Source of the DNA: Scylla paramamosain
Lineage: Eukaryota; Arthropoda; Malacostraca; Decapoda; Portunidae
Reading direction: 5' to 3'
DNA length: 64,000 bases
Assembly (NCBI RefSeq): GCF_035594125.1
Contig: NC_087191.1
Span: 1,364,001 to 1,428,000 of the forward strand
The notes beneath the pieces are model-generated. The model searched no databases. It saw only the letters and a list, made by a program, of their open reading frames with translations, and was not told the DNA's origin. Position numbers and translations under genes: made by a program. Shown here piece after piece: positions 10,247-22,065 of the stretch (the first letter of the stretch is position 1; each line of letters opens with the position of its first letter).

Positions 10247-11086
10247 ATGACAAAGACAAGAGGACAGCATAACCAGGCGGCCGGTCAGACAGCCCAGCAG
10301 GGTACGTCTACTGGGCCAGCAGCTCCTCCAGTGGTTTCCTCACCTACCCCTTCTGCGCCATCAGTTCTGACCACTACCAACGTGACTAACCCTGTGTGTA
10401 CCTCACCCGCCGACCTTCTGAGTCTCGTTACCGCTGACACTGCCACCATATCAGAGGAAGGTAAAACTATTGTTAACACCATTGTGAAAGCTGTGCAGAT
10501 CCTAATTAATCAGAAAGACCAGACAATAGAAAAGATGCAAAATCACATTGTTCAACTTGAAAACAAAATTGCAGAATTAGAAAATGAAATTGAAGAAGTG
10601 AATCTGTATGAAAGACGGGATACTCTCATTATTAGTGGGCCAAACTTGCCAGTGGAGGAGCAGAATGAAAACACCACAGAAAAAACAATAAGAACAATTA
10701 AAGATAACCTCCACATAAATATTGAAAATAAAGACATAAATGTAGCACATAGGCTTGGCTCAAGGAATACCCAAAACTCCATAAGACCAATCATTGTTAA
10801 ACTGCACAGTAGACAACAGAAATATGACATAATGAGTGCATGTGTAACAGTTAAGCCAAACTTATATATCAATGAAAGCTTGACACCCAAACGCCGGTTA
10901 CTATTTAAAAAAGTATGGGATATAAGAAAACAACATAGGTAAATCTTTCAACAGTGCTATACACAGGATGGTAGGATATATGTGAAGCTTCGAATTTCTA
11001 ATCAAAAACATGTCATCACTACTGAAGCAGCACTTACAGACTTTCTAGATAAGTACCCAGCACTGAAAGGAGTAACAACCACTTAG
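10247..11086 (+). pseudogene. LINE ORF1 (coiled-coil RNA-binding protein), one nonsense codon
   Basis: Frame of 280 codons from ATG 10247 to TAG 11084-11086 with a single in-frame TAA at 10940-10942. Residues 1-70 are Ser/Thr/Pro/Ala-rich; about 85-125 form a coiled coil (KMQNHIVQLENKIAELENEI); then ERRDTLIISGPNLP starts an RRM-like core, with VAHRLGS and RPIIVKL blocks, and after the stop codon the C-terminal domain continues (DGRIYVKL, ALTDFLDKYPALKG). The layout is that of L1-type ORF1 proteins: a trimerising coiled coil, RRM and C-terminal domain that coat the element RNA. The stop most simply arose from CAA by C-to-T change. Otherwise intact. Confidence 0.85.
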
Positions 11087-11125
11087 ATGTGAAAGTAAAT
11101 TAATATAACTGCTTATTTATGTTGA

Positions 11126-11204
11126 ATGGTTTCTCCTACTTTTATTACTAAAATTACTACTGCTACTATTAATAACATCAATAATACTATTGCTGCTGCA
11201 ACTA

Positions 11205-11270
<66 letters not shown>

Positions 11271-11528
11271 TCACTAATACTACTACCACCATTGCTATTA
11301 ATACCACCACTACTACTACTTGCTACTGCTACTACCGCTACCGTTATTATTACTACATTATACTGTTAACACCACTACTACCGCTGTTACTCCTGCTACT
11401 ACAACTACTACTATAATTACTATAGCTAATATTGTTAATACATTAACTTGCACGACTACTACTACTGTTCCTTATACTACTAATCCTCTTACTACTACTA
11501 CTACTGTTCCTTATACTACTAATCCTCT

Positions 11529-11587
<59 letters not shown>

Positions 11588-11640
11588 TAACTACTATTAT
11601 TGCCACCACTATCACTATTACTATTTATAACTGTTGATAT
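11126..11640 (+). repeat. (ACT)n-rich compound array between ORF1 and ORF2
   Basis: Two pure ACT runs (about 11200-11268 and 11530-11585) joined by degenerate ACT/ATT/ACC triplets, including a near-duplicated stretch GTTCCTTATACTACTAATCC (11467 and 11506). It fills the inter-ORF gap of the LINE. Confidence 0.9.
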
Positions 11641-11827
11641 TGATTATGTCCCTAATACTACAATTATCACATCATTTGATTTACCTCTTAAGATGGCACT
11701 TATTCCATCTGATTCATGAGCCCATCTACTTATTTTCTTTGGCATACCTTAGGAGCCATATATGCTTTGTTGTTCTATCTTTTTCTATTATTTGCTTGTT
11801 TGTTTGTTTGTTCTTTAGTATTACTTT

Positions 11828-13702
11828 ATGGAAAATTTATATAATTCATTATATGATGATAATCTCATTAATAACACAACTAACACTTTCAACCTAGAAT
11901 TAAGTCAAATTAAAAAAATTGCAGGACATCAAGACATCAACTGTTTATCTAAGTATTACAACTTTGAAGAATACACTTCAGCTTTAAACCCATTAGCTAA
12001 CAACTACATCAGTTTTATACATATTAACATTAGATCTTTACAGAAAAACTTTGATATACTGAAGTCTTTTCTAAATTGTTTACCTAAACCACCTGAAGTC
12101 ATTGCAGTTACAGAAACATGGCTACAGCAAAACACTAAACACCTTTATTTTTTGGAGGGTTATGAGTCATTCCACTTAACAAGGACTGTCAGAGAACACG
12201 GAGGGATCACTGTTTTTACTAAAAATCATATGAAAGTAGAACCACTAATGCTATATTCTTTCATTAATGAAAACATTGAAATCTGCACTTCTAAGCTAGA
12301 ATTAGGGAACACTAAATATATCATTTCAGTAATTTACAGGCCCAACAGCAAACACATAGCTGTCAATGAATTTACTAACATCATGAATGAGTTATTAAAT
12401 AACGACATATTCAGACATAATAAATCAATCATTATAGGTGACTTCAACATTAACTTACTAGAACACTCATCTCACCTCCCTACCAATTTGTTTCTGAATT
12501 CCTTACAATCACTTAATTTTTTCCCTCATATATCCAGACCAACAAGATTTCCTGATAGTTCTGCCCTTGGCCAACCTTCACTGCTAGATCACATCTGGAC
12601 TAATTTCCTACCTCGCTCTCTATCAGGTATCATTCACTTCTCAATATCAGATCACCTTCCTATATTCATAAATATCAACATTGAAGCCTTTCCAAATACT
12701 AAACATAAGATAACATACAGAGTTATTAATGCCAATAATAATAACAAATTTACTAGTGAATTAGAAGGCATAAACTGGGAAGAACTACTTGTCCTGCCAA
12801 ATACAAATGAAAATTTTAACCTTTTCCACAATATAGTTAATGAATGCTACAATAAATGCTTTCCTATCAAAACCAAATTTATAACAGCTAAAAGACTTCA
12901 TAATGCATGGTTATCTAGTGGAATACTTAACTCAATCAAACATAAATGTAAATTATTTAAAATGTATAAATTAGGAATAGTTTCACATCACATTTTTAAA
13001 CAGTACAGAAATCAGCTCACTCAAGTTGTTCGATCTGCCAAAACTAACTATTATCGCCAAATCTTCATAAACTTTAAAAATAATACGAAGAAAATTTGGC
13101 AAGCAATAAATGAGCTAAAAGGTAACTTTCAAAATAAAGACACAATCAAGACATTGCAATATGATAATAAAGTACTAAGTGATCCTTTAGACATCTCGCA
13201 TGCCTTCAGTAATTATTTTTCAAAAATTGCACCTGATCTGGAGAGCAAACTTCCTCACTCAAAAATCCATTAGATTACCTCAAAGAAAATTATCCAAATT
13301 CCATGGTAGTTCCCATTATCACTACATATGAAATGAATTCAGTAATTAAGTCTCTTAAAAACAAAACCTCTGATATAAATGATATATCGGCTACCATCAT
13401 CAAAAGTAACTCTAATCTTTTATCAATCCCTTTAACAATACTTTTTAATCAGTCTGTAACAAATGGAATTTTCCCTGACAAGTTCAAAACTGCAAAAATT
13501 ACCCCCATTTATAAATCTGGCCCTCATGATGACCCCAAAAATTATAGACCAATTTCTCAACTTACAATATTTTCCAAAATATTTGAGACATTAATGAAAA
13601 AAACATTTAATTAATTACTTAGAACACAAAAATATTCTTAATCCTTCGCAGTATGGTTTTAGACAAAATTGTAGCACTTTTAAAGCACTGAATAAATTTT
13701 CT
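11828..13702 (+). pseudogene. LINE ORF2, endonuclease and RT N-terminal part
   Basis: From ATG 11828 a 481-codon frame gives an AP-type endonuclease (HINIRSLQKNFD; AVTETWL; ISVIYRPN; IIGDFNINLLEH; LLDHIWTN; SDHLPIF) and a linker. A frameshift near 13265-13280 moves to a second frame (13303-13614) with the RT motifs ITPIYKSGPHDDPKNYRPIS, and a further shift near 13605 leads to YGFRQNCST. The frame is then cut at 13702 by the RTE insertion and resumes at 16931. Role when intact: endonuclease nicks target DNA and RT primes on the nick. Endonuclease motifs are all present. Confidence 0.9.
13690..13702. repeat. Target-site duplication of the RTE insertion, left copy
   Basis: GAATAAATTTTCT, repeated exactly at 16899-16911 and again at 16931-16943 where the interrupted LINE frame resumes. 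Confidence 0.9.
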
Positions 13703-13742
13703 TTCTCACCTTTCTCACCAGACGCAAGGTAGGCAATGCCTG

Positions 13743-14642
13743 TCAGTGTCCGGCCTCTACGAATCTTCTCCAAAGGTCTCTATCCATGAAATCCTCATCT
13801 CTGGTTATTTCTTGTAGATTTCTTCCTCTTCGTTCAGCAGCTTCTTCAACTCCCTGCATCCATCGCTTCCTAGGTCGTCCCACCGGCCTCCTGCCTAGAG
13901 GAACCCATTCCAGAAACTTCCTTGCGTATCTTGTATCTTCCATTCTTCGGACATGTCCATACCATCTCAATTTGTTCTTTTTAATTATCTTCAGTATAGA
14001 TGTTATCCCTAATCTCTCTCTGGTTTCTTCATTTCTAATTCTATCAAGTCTGGTCACACCTCGGATCATTCTCAGAACTCTCATTTCTGCTGCTTGTATT
14101 TGTGAAGATGTTCTTGTTGTCAGTGTCCAAGTTTCTGACCCATATAGAAGTACTGGTCTTAGTATTGTTGTAAATATTATGGTTTTAGCTTTTGTTGGAA
14201 TATTCTTATCTTTAAGTATGGGATAGAATGCACTGACATTTGCATTGTACTTCTGTATTCTATTTAAAATTTCTATATTCTGTCTGTTTTCCTCGTCGAA
14301 AAGTACTCCCAGATAACAAAATTTGTCGGTCTGCTTCAGTTTAACGTTTTCTATGTAAATATTACATTCCTCCTTTATTCTGCCAACTTTCATTATTTCT
14401 GTTTTTTGTTTGTTCATTCTCATTCCTTCCCTATTTAAGACATCATTCCATCTTGTCATGGCCTCTTGAAGATCTTGTTGGCTTCCTGTCACGACAGCGA
14501 CATCGTCTGCATAGGCCAGCGTGATCTCTTTATCCTCCCTTACACACACTTCCTTCAGGCATCTGTCCATGTATATAATGAATAGCAAAGGAGAGAGCAC
14601 TCCCCCTTGTCTCACTCCTGTCTTAATGCTAAAACCATTCAC
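13743..14642 (-). pseudogene. RTE polyprotein, RT C-terminal part
   Basis: 299 open codons overlapping the previous part by 14 bases in another frame. Contains motif B SIKTGVRQGGVLSPLLF, motif C TLAYADDVAVV (YADD intact), NKQKTEIMKVG, the thumb block KFCYLGVLFDEE, LRPVLLYGSETWTLT and the conserved RTE C-terminus (LRWYGHVRRMEDTRYARK; RRPVGRPRKRWMQGVEE; MDRDLWRRFVEAGH). All RT catalytic residues are present across the two parts; only frameshifts disable the copy. Confidence 0.9.
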
Positions 14643-15711
14643 TCTCCAGCTCTCTGTTCTTGACTCTGCTCTCCGTGTTCTTATATATACTCTTAATTAC
14701 TCGTATCAGTTTAGAGTTTATGCCGTAGTCTTGATGTTGTAAGACTCTCCACAAGCAATCTCTTCTAATTCTATCAAAGGCTTTTTCCAGATCTATAAAA
14801 GTCACATATTTATCAATGCTCCACTCCCAACTCTTCTCCATTATCATCTTTAAAGTGAACACTAGATCTGTCGTGCTCCTATTGGGCCTGAAACCATACT
14901 GCCATATTCCTAGTTTCTCCTCGACACAGGTTCTTAATCTTTTCTCAACTATTCTTTCATACAATTTTCCAACATGAGATAACAGGGATATACCTCTATA
15001 GTTTGCACAATCTGTTTTACTGCCTTTCTTATATATTGGACATACTATTGCTTTGTGCCAGTCATGGGGCACTTTCTCCTCTTTCCACGCATTACTGAAA
15101 ATGTACCTCATCCACTCTACACATTCTTCCCCAGCAGCTTTAAATAGCTCTATAGGGAGCTCGTCGTCCCCCGGGGCTTTGCCGCTTCTCATCTTCTTTA
15201 GTGCCTCCTTCACTTCCTCTATACTGATCTCATTTGGGTTCTCTCCTTGTTCTTCCTGTATATCTAGATTCCGCTCTTCATCCACTTCCACATCCTCCAC
15301 ATTTAGAAGTTCTTGGAAGTATTCTCTCCATCTTTCTTCAATCTCCTGTGGTTTTGTTAGTAGTTCTCCTGTTTTGTTCATTATTGCATATGTTGATTCG
15401 CTATTTCCTTTCCTATAGTTCTTAGCCATGCTATACAATAATTTTCTTGTTCCTTCTACGTCTCTCTCTAGATCTTGACCAATCTTGATCCACATGTCCT
15501 CCTTGGCTGCTCTTTTGGTTGCTTCTGCACTGTTTCGTTTATCTACGTAATCTTCTCTATCTTCAATGTTTCTTGTTTTCATCCATTTTCTGAAAGATCT
15601 TGTTTTTTCTTTGACTGCTTCCTTAACATCATAAGTCCACCATGCAGTACTTTTCTTTTTGGTTCCATATTTGATTTTAATACCAACTGTCTCCTCAGCT
15701 GCCCCATACAC
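14629..15711 (-). pseudogene. RTE polyprotein, linker and RT N-terminal part
   Basis: 360 open codons. Linker with WWTYDVKEAVKEKTRSFRKW, then RT blocks KKMRSGKAPGDDELPIELF, IVCPIYKKGSKTDCANYRGI, YGFRPNRSTTDLVFTLKMI and motif A VTFIDLEKAFDRIRRDCLW (catalytic Asp present). Ends ELESEWF at a frameshift that falls inside the thumb-side segment leading to GVRQGGVLSP. RTE-type spacing and the KAPGDDELPIE block are characteristic of the clade. The ATG at 15711 is internal, not a real start: the normal protein begins at 16672. Confidence 0.9.
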
Positions 15712-15724
15712 AGTGTTGTTGAAT

Positions 15725-16672
15725 TTATTCCAATTCCAGTTCGGTTGGTTTTCGTAATGTTACCAGTTGCCGTAGTGCTTGCTTCTTCTCTTCGTCCTTG
15801 AGGTTTTCCAGTTTGAATCTCTTTTGCTTTTTCTTGACTTTTTCCTTTGGTTTTACAATTTTTAATTTAGCCACCACCAACCTGTGGTCAGAGTCTAAGG
15901 ACACAGATGGTATGGTCCTAACATCTTTAAATATGTTTTTCTTGTTGGTGAGAAACAGGTCAATCATTGACCTCTCAGTATATCCTTGTTGTGCTGCATT
16001 CCACCGATACCATGTCCATTTATGGCTCTCCTGATGTTTATAATAAGTATTCATAATGGACATGTTATTCATCACACAATAATCTATTAATCTTTCTCCC
16101 TCCTGGTTCCTTTCGCCAATGCTAAACTCTCCGATGACGTGCTCTACTCCATCTCTATTCTGTCCGACATGTCCATTCATGTCTCCCATGACAATGACAT
16201 TCTCGTGATGTCTTATTGTTTCTGTCATTTCCTGTAGAGTTTCATAAAACTGCTCTTTCTCCCTCAGACTTCTGCCCTGTTGTGGAGCATATGTTTGGAT
16301 AATGCTAATTTTTGTCTGTTCTATAGTTAACGTTATACCCATCACTCTCTCATTTCTGCAGTCCATACTGTCCATCCTTTCTGCCATCAGTGGTGACATC
16401 ATTATAGCAACCCCATGTCTTCCATCCTCATTACCACTATATATGATCTTATAATTTTCATGTAATGTTTTTTCTCCTTTCCCTTTGATTCTAGTTTCAC
16501 ATAATCCAACGATTTCCAGCTTTCTTTCCTTCATCATCTCTATTATTTCCTCTTCTTTATCCTTGAATGTTGCCAAGTTTATCGTTGCAATCTTTATTGT
16601 CTTTTGTTTCCTATTTTCATGTCCAGTTCCATTCCGGTTCGTTACCCTTTGGTCAGTCCGATTCCGAGGCAC
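15725..16672 (-). pseudogene. RTE polyprotein, endonuclease domain
   Basis: 315 open codons starting at ATG 16672. AP-endonuclease motifs in order: IATINLATF, VGLCETRIKGKGE (catalytic Glu), IQTYAPQQG, IVMGDMNGHVG (metal-binding D/N), IDLFLTNKK and SLDSDHRLVVAKL (SDH). The basic tail KPKEKVKKKQKRFK leads to the linker. This domain type, shared with the ‘craniofacial development protein 2-like’ annotations in animal genomes, is the RTE endonuclease. The frame ends in LRKPTELELE where a frameshift (about 15711-15760) separates it from the rest of the polyprotein. Confidence 0.9.
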
Positions 16673-16898
16673 GTTCTGCGTTTCTTGAGCAAAAACTGTA
16701 ACACCAGTGGCTTGCTAGGCCTATCCTGGCTCTTCGGAACTGTTAATTAGTCCTTTCCTGCTGCTTATTGCCCCCAACTGGTTACAGGGAATCTCCTACT
16801 AGTCCCCGGGCAAGCCTGCAGGTTAGGGTAAGCCGCGACACTTCTTCAAAGTTACACAGTTCCTTGTTCATGTGGAGTAGGCCCATGAACCGTCGCGG

Positions 16899-16961
16899 GA
16901 ATAAATTTTCTAGCTGTAAATATGTCATTAGAATAAATTTTCTAATGACATATATACAGCT
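16899..16961. repeat. Fold-back at the RTE 5' junction
   Basis: 16899-16911 repeats the 13-bp target sequence; 16912-16930 (AGCTGTAAATATGTCATTA) is the reverse complement, with one change and one indel, of 16943-16961 (TAATGACATATATACAGCT); and 16931-16943 is the target sequence again, in its original context. The 5' junction thus carries an extra 32 bp that makes a hairpin with the neighbouring target DNA. Confidence 0.85.
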
Positions 16962-18056
16962 ATTGACAAGAAGTTTTCTGTTTTATCAGTATTCATTGAT
17001 TTTGCTAAGGCATTTGACACAATAAACCATAAAGTTCTCCTTAGTAAAATGCACCACTATGGAATTCGCGACCCTATTTTTTCATGGTTTACAGATTACT
17101 TAACAAACAGGTGTCAATACACTTCCTTTAGTTATGCAAAATCATCTTCAACTTTAATTACTCTCGGTGTACCACAAGGTAGTGTGCTTGGACCTCTATT
17201 ATTTCTCCTCTACATCAATGATATTTCTGATATTTTTTCTGACTCTAAAAGTATCTTATTTGCCGATGATATGACAGTTTATCTAATAGGAACAGATCCG
17301 AATCAACTTGTTTTTAGTGCTAACAATGAACTTAAAAAAATATATCAATGGTGCCTTTGCAATAGGCTCACAATAAACACTGACAAAACTTACTTTATGC
17401 TATTCACTGGTAAAACTATGCTGGATTTACCTAATGTACGAATAAATAACAGAATAATTACTAAAATCGATAAATTCAAGTTCCTTGGTGTTACTTATGA
17501 TAGCTCTATAAATTTTAAGTACCATATAGATAATATTACACTAAAAATATCGAGACATATTGCATTACTTTATCAAATCAGAGATTTTATGCCACCGTAT
17601 GTCCTAAAATCCATCTACTTTGCTCACATTCACACATTGCTAACATACTGTAACCCTATTTGGTCCACTACTTACCCTACATTCCTAACTCCTTTAAAAT
17701 TACAGCTCAAGAAAGTTGTCAGAATTATAACTAACAACACCTACCTTGAACACACTGACCCTCTTTTCAAACAGACCAAACTTTTAAAACTTAATGATAT
17801 AACAAAGCTTGCTATAGCCACACACATGTATAACAATAAACATTATATTCACAGCATTCTTCCATCACATGATTATAGTACGCGCCACCGTGATCATCTT
17901 ACTTTACCAATACACCGCCTTTCTAAGTTTCAGCATTCAACTAATTATCTAGGACCTGTTATATGGAATACTATTCCTCGCAAAATTCAAGAAGCATCAT
18001 CTCTCAATGCATTTAAAACAATGCTAAAAAAAAAACATATCTTGTCTAGCTACTAA
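16931..18056 (+). pseudogene. LINE ORF2, RT palm to C-terminus (continuation after RTE)
   Basis: Resumes the frame broken at 13702: NDIYTAIDKKFSVLSVFIDFAKAFDTINHKVLL carries motif A (DFAKAFD), then [20 protein letters not shown] (motif B), ILFADDMTVYL (motif C, FADD), NTDKTYFMLF, the FKFLGVTYDSSINFKYHID thumb block, and a long C-terminus ending at TAA 18054-18056. From 16976 on, the frame is uninterrupted for 360 codons, so all RT catalytic residues are kept. There is no RNase H domain, consistent with the jockey/CR1 group. The frame is read through the former insertion site without loss. Confidence 0.9.
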
Positions 18057-18144
18057 TTTATGTTCTGCTAAATCATATGTACCAAGTGTTGTTCTAATTT
18101 TACTATTGATGATTTGTAAAATATATATTGTCAGTTAGTTGTGA

Positions 18145-18197
<53 letters not shown>

Positions 18198-18328
18198 TTA
18201 TTACTATTACTATTATTATCATTATCATTTTTATTGTTATTATTGATTATATTAGTTATTATTTGTTATGATCATTATTATTATCTATACTATTGCTATT
18301 ATTATCAATAATATTAATATTATTATTG

Positions 18329-18407
<79 letters not shown>

Positions 18408-18488
18408 CACTATTATTATTACTATTATTATTATTGTTATCATTTCTATTTCATTATGATTATTACCATTAATATTATTAGTATTACA

Positions 18489-18560
<72 letters not shown>

Positions 18561-18850
18561 TTAATTATTATTATTATTATTATTATTATTATTTTAATTA
18601 TTTTAATTATTCAAATTCACTTCGGAAAAAAACATCTCGTTCGTTGTAGGTAACGTTTTAGTTACTATTATTATAAAAATAGTTCTTATTCCACCAGTCA
18701 GTATAATCTATTTATACTCTGATAAGTACTTGCCTGAAAAGTTCTACTTTATACAGGCTAGCTTGGTTTAACTGTAAAGATTTGATATACTCATATATAC
18801 CAGTATGTAAAATGACTTGGCTATAAATAAATGTTTCAATGTTTCAAATG
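18057..18850 (+). other. LINE 3' untranslated region with (ATT)n arrays and polyadenylation signal
   Basis: Long compound ATT arrays occupy 18146-18620. Then unique sequence leads to AATAAA at 18826-18831 and a terminal TGTTTCAATGTTTCAA near 18832-18848, a short tandem 3' end like CR1-type tails. The inferred 3' end of the element is about 18850. Confidence 0.7.
18146..18620. repeat. (ATT)n compound microsatellite
   Basis: Several pure ATT runs broken by ACT, GTT and ATC triplets. Confidence 0.95.
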
Positions 18851-19975
<1,125 letters not shown>

Positions 19976-20017
<42 letters not shown>

Positions 20018-20018
20018 G

Positions 20019-20049
<31 letters not shown>

Positions 20050-20088
20050 TTTATTTATCTATTTATTTTATTTTATTTATTTTTTTTT
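19976..20088. repeat. (ATT)n then (ATTT)n array
   Basis: ATT triplets to about 20034, then ATTT tetranucleotides to about 20075 and a T-run. Confidence 0.9.
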
Positions 20089-20092
20089 TCAT

Positions 20093-20718
20093 CTGTCCTC
20101 AACAGGAACCAAAACGCTTACCGTTCCACAACCTTATATCTGATAGCCAGTATAGGTTCAGTCCTGGCCGTTTTATCGGTAACATTCTGGTCTTCCTTAG
20201 TGAGTCTTATGCTCATCCTCTGTTAGGGAATGTTTCGCTATTACCTTAGACATATAAAAAGCATTTGGTAGACTCTATAACAAAACTTTGATTTTCAAAC
20301 TACTCTCACATGGCTTTTATCCTTCTTTTTATAATTTCTCAGGTTTCCTTTCTGACTGTTCTGTCGTTGCTGTGGTAGACGGTCATTGTTCTCCTAAGTC
20401 TATGAACAATGTTTTGTCCTGTCACCCACTATCTTCCTGATATTTATCAAAGATCTTCTAAACTAAATTTCTTGTCTTATCCACTCCTAAGCTGATGATA
20501 CCACCTTGCACCTTTTTATAGACGTCCACCTCTTCAGAAATTAAACAGCTCACGCAGGGAAGCCACAGAACACATGACGTCTGATCTCTCTAAAATTTCT
20601 GACTGGGGCAGAATAAACTCAGTGTCTCAAAAACTGAATTTCTCCATCTATCAACTCGACAGTTCCATAATTATCCCCTCTTCTTTAATGACACTCAATT
20701 GTTCCCCCTCTTCTACAA
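20093..20718 (+). pseudogene. Jockey-like LINE, RT core fragment (copy d)
   Basis: Covers the region of the intact LINE frame (36995-39925) from [19 protein letters not shown] to the [12 protein letters not shown] stretch. DNA for the motif A (AFDRV), the [12 protein letters not shown] block, the GSVLSPT block and the YADDTTLH box can be traced, but the YADD Tyr context reads with a shift (CTAAGCTGATGATACC) and several short deletions and stops break the frame. It ends abruptly at 20718 where the IS630-like terminal sequence begins, so the transposon may have landed in or beside this fragment. Confidence 0.8.
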
Positions 20719-21640
20719 GGTGTTCGGAAAGTCACTGTGCAGTTATATATTTATTTTATTAACAGACATGTTTCAGTATAGAATACAGGAGGCAGATATG
20801 AATGGCATTTATAAACAATGTTGAAAGTAGTCCTCGTTAGGACCAATACATGCTTGGATCCTACTTATTTTATTTCTAAACACCGCTATCAGTTGCTCGC
20901 ATGAAATAGACTGAATGAATGCTGGTATCGCTGCTTTCAAGTCATCCAGCGTGCGCGGACAATCTCGATACATTGCAGATTTTTCTGCTTCGCATAAATA
21001 AGTCTGATGGATTTAGATCTGGTGAGCGTGGGAGTCACACGTCTTTCGAAATCATACAGTCTTCAAAACATTCCTTTAATAACTGCATAGATCTGCGTAG
21101 CACCATCCTGTTGAAACCATGAGTAACTTATTTCATCAATTGTCACCTGACCGATGAAACTGTGAAGAATCTCGGAACAATAGCGCTCGCTGTTTATTGT
21201 GTTCATTAATAAAATAGGGTCAACAATTCGTCGCCTGGAAATCGCAACCCACGCGTCAACCTTGAAGTAATGTAGGGATGCTTCGAGCAAACTATGAGGA
21301 TTATGGAATGACCACAATCTTGAATTTTGCGAATTAACGATGGAACCATGCTTCGTCGGTGAAAAAAAGTTTACATCCAACACATTAGCTGTATTATTCT
21401 CGATAAATCAGTTAAACCATCTACAATAGCGTATTCTTTTTTCATAATTAGTTGCTTTCAGCTCTTGTATTACTTTGTGTGGGAAGAGCTTTAATTTCTT
21501 TCTGACGGCCTTATGAGCAGTTCCAAGACCACCATCATGCTTTTGGACTAAGTTTCGTAATGATTTTGATGGACTGTAATAGCTACCAGTTTCTCCTCCG
21601 ATAATACTAATACTCATATTCAGTTAATACAAGTGTGTGG
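20719..21640 (-). pseudogene. IS630/Tc1/mariner-like transposase remnant
   Basis: Minus-strand decayed cut-and-paste transposase. Readable blocks: NYEKRIRYCRWFN (about 21410-21450), VNSQNSRLWSFHNPHSLLEA (about 21280-21340), KVDAWVAISRRRIVDPI, INSERYCSEIL and SWFQQDGATQ, which holds the second catalytic Asp; then RTLDDLKAAIPAFIQSIS and RIQACIGPNEDYFQHCL near the C-terminus. The first Asp block (normally ‘FTDEAWF’) is broken by a frameshift to FFSPTKHG. The likely 3' terminus is at 20719 (AGGTGTTCGGAAAGTCACTG), but a matching inverted repeat at the other end was not found. Confidence 0.8.
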
Positions 21641-22062
21641 CTGAACTACGATCCTATGGAATTTCTGATCTCTCATTTGGCGCCGCGACCAGGATCTTCC
21701 AACGTCTCTTCACCTCCTGATGAGCACACCAGTCATGAAAAAGAACATGCACCTCAAAATTCTTCATTCATCACTGTCAATAAAATACGATACAATGCAT
21801 GTTCCCGGGAGGCTGCCAGTAATTTCGAGATTTGTGAGGACCGCAGTAGTGTCAAGGCTATTCTTCGCTTATTAAACAAAGCTATTAAAAATAAATAAAT
21901 CAGTTGAATGAATAAACAAATAAAAAAAATAATAATAAATTAGTAAATAAAATACAATATAAAAAAAAAAGAAAACGCAGCTGAAATAATTTAAATTAAA
22001 GAGATGCATTTCATTGACGAACAATCCTATTTAAAAAAACGATCCAGCTCGCCACATTTTTT
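21641..22062. other. Unassigned sequence
   Basis: Includes an 87-codon plus-strand frame without recognised motifs, followed by A-rich low-complexity DNA. Confidence 0.45.
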
Positions 22063-22065
22063 TTT

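Larger units (their letters stand above)
13703..16898 (-). mobile_element. RTE-clade LINE, near full length, inserted in LINE ORF2
   Basis: 3.2 kb, the normal full size for RTE elements, inserted in minus orientation and bounded by the 13-bp direct repeat GAATAAATTTTCT. The 3' end (13703-13742) is a short tandem tail (GGTGAGAAA repeats on the minus strand), a usual RTE feature in place of poly(A). The 5' leader is 16673-16898. It has one endonuclease-RT polyprotein, now in three frames (below), so the copy is young but inactive. The joined frame of the host LINE across the site (ALNKFS then NDIYTAID) shows that the insertion caused no host deletion. Confidence 0.9.

Noticed and set aside
11126..11637. 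Poly-Thr frames
   Set aside because: Direct translation of the (ACT)n array between two LINE ORFs.
14521..15418. Plus-strand Ser/Leu-rich frames at 14521-14742, 15053-15418 and 15475-15801
   Set aside because: Opposite-strand shadows of the RTE polyprotein.
18268..18653. Poly-Ile frames
   Set aside because: Translation of the (ATT)n array in a LINE 3' region.
21635..21898. 87-codon frame next to the IS630-like remnant
   Set aside because: Does not resemble any transposase part in either orientation.
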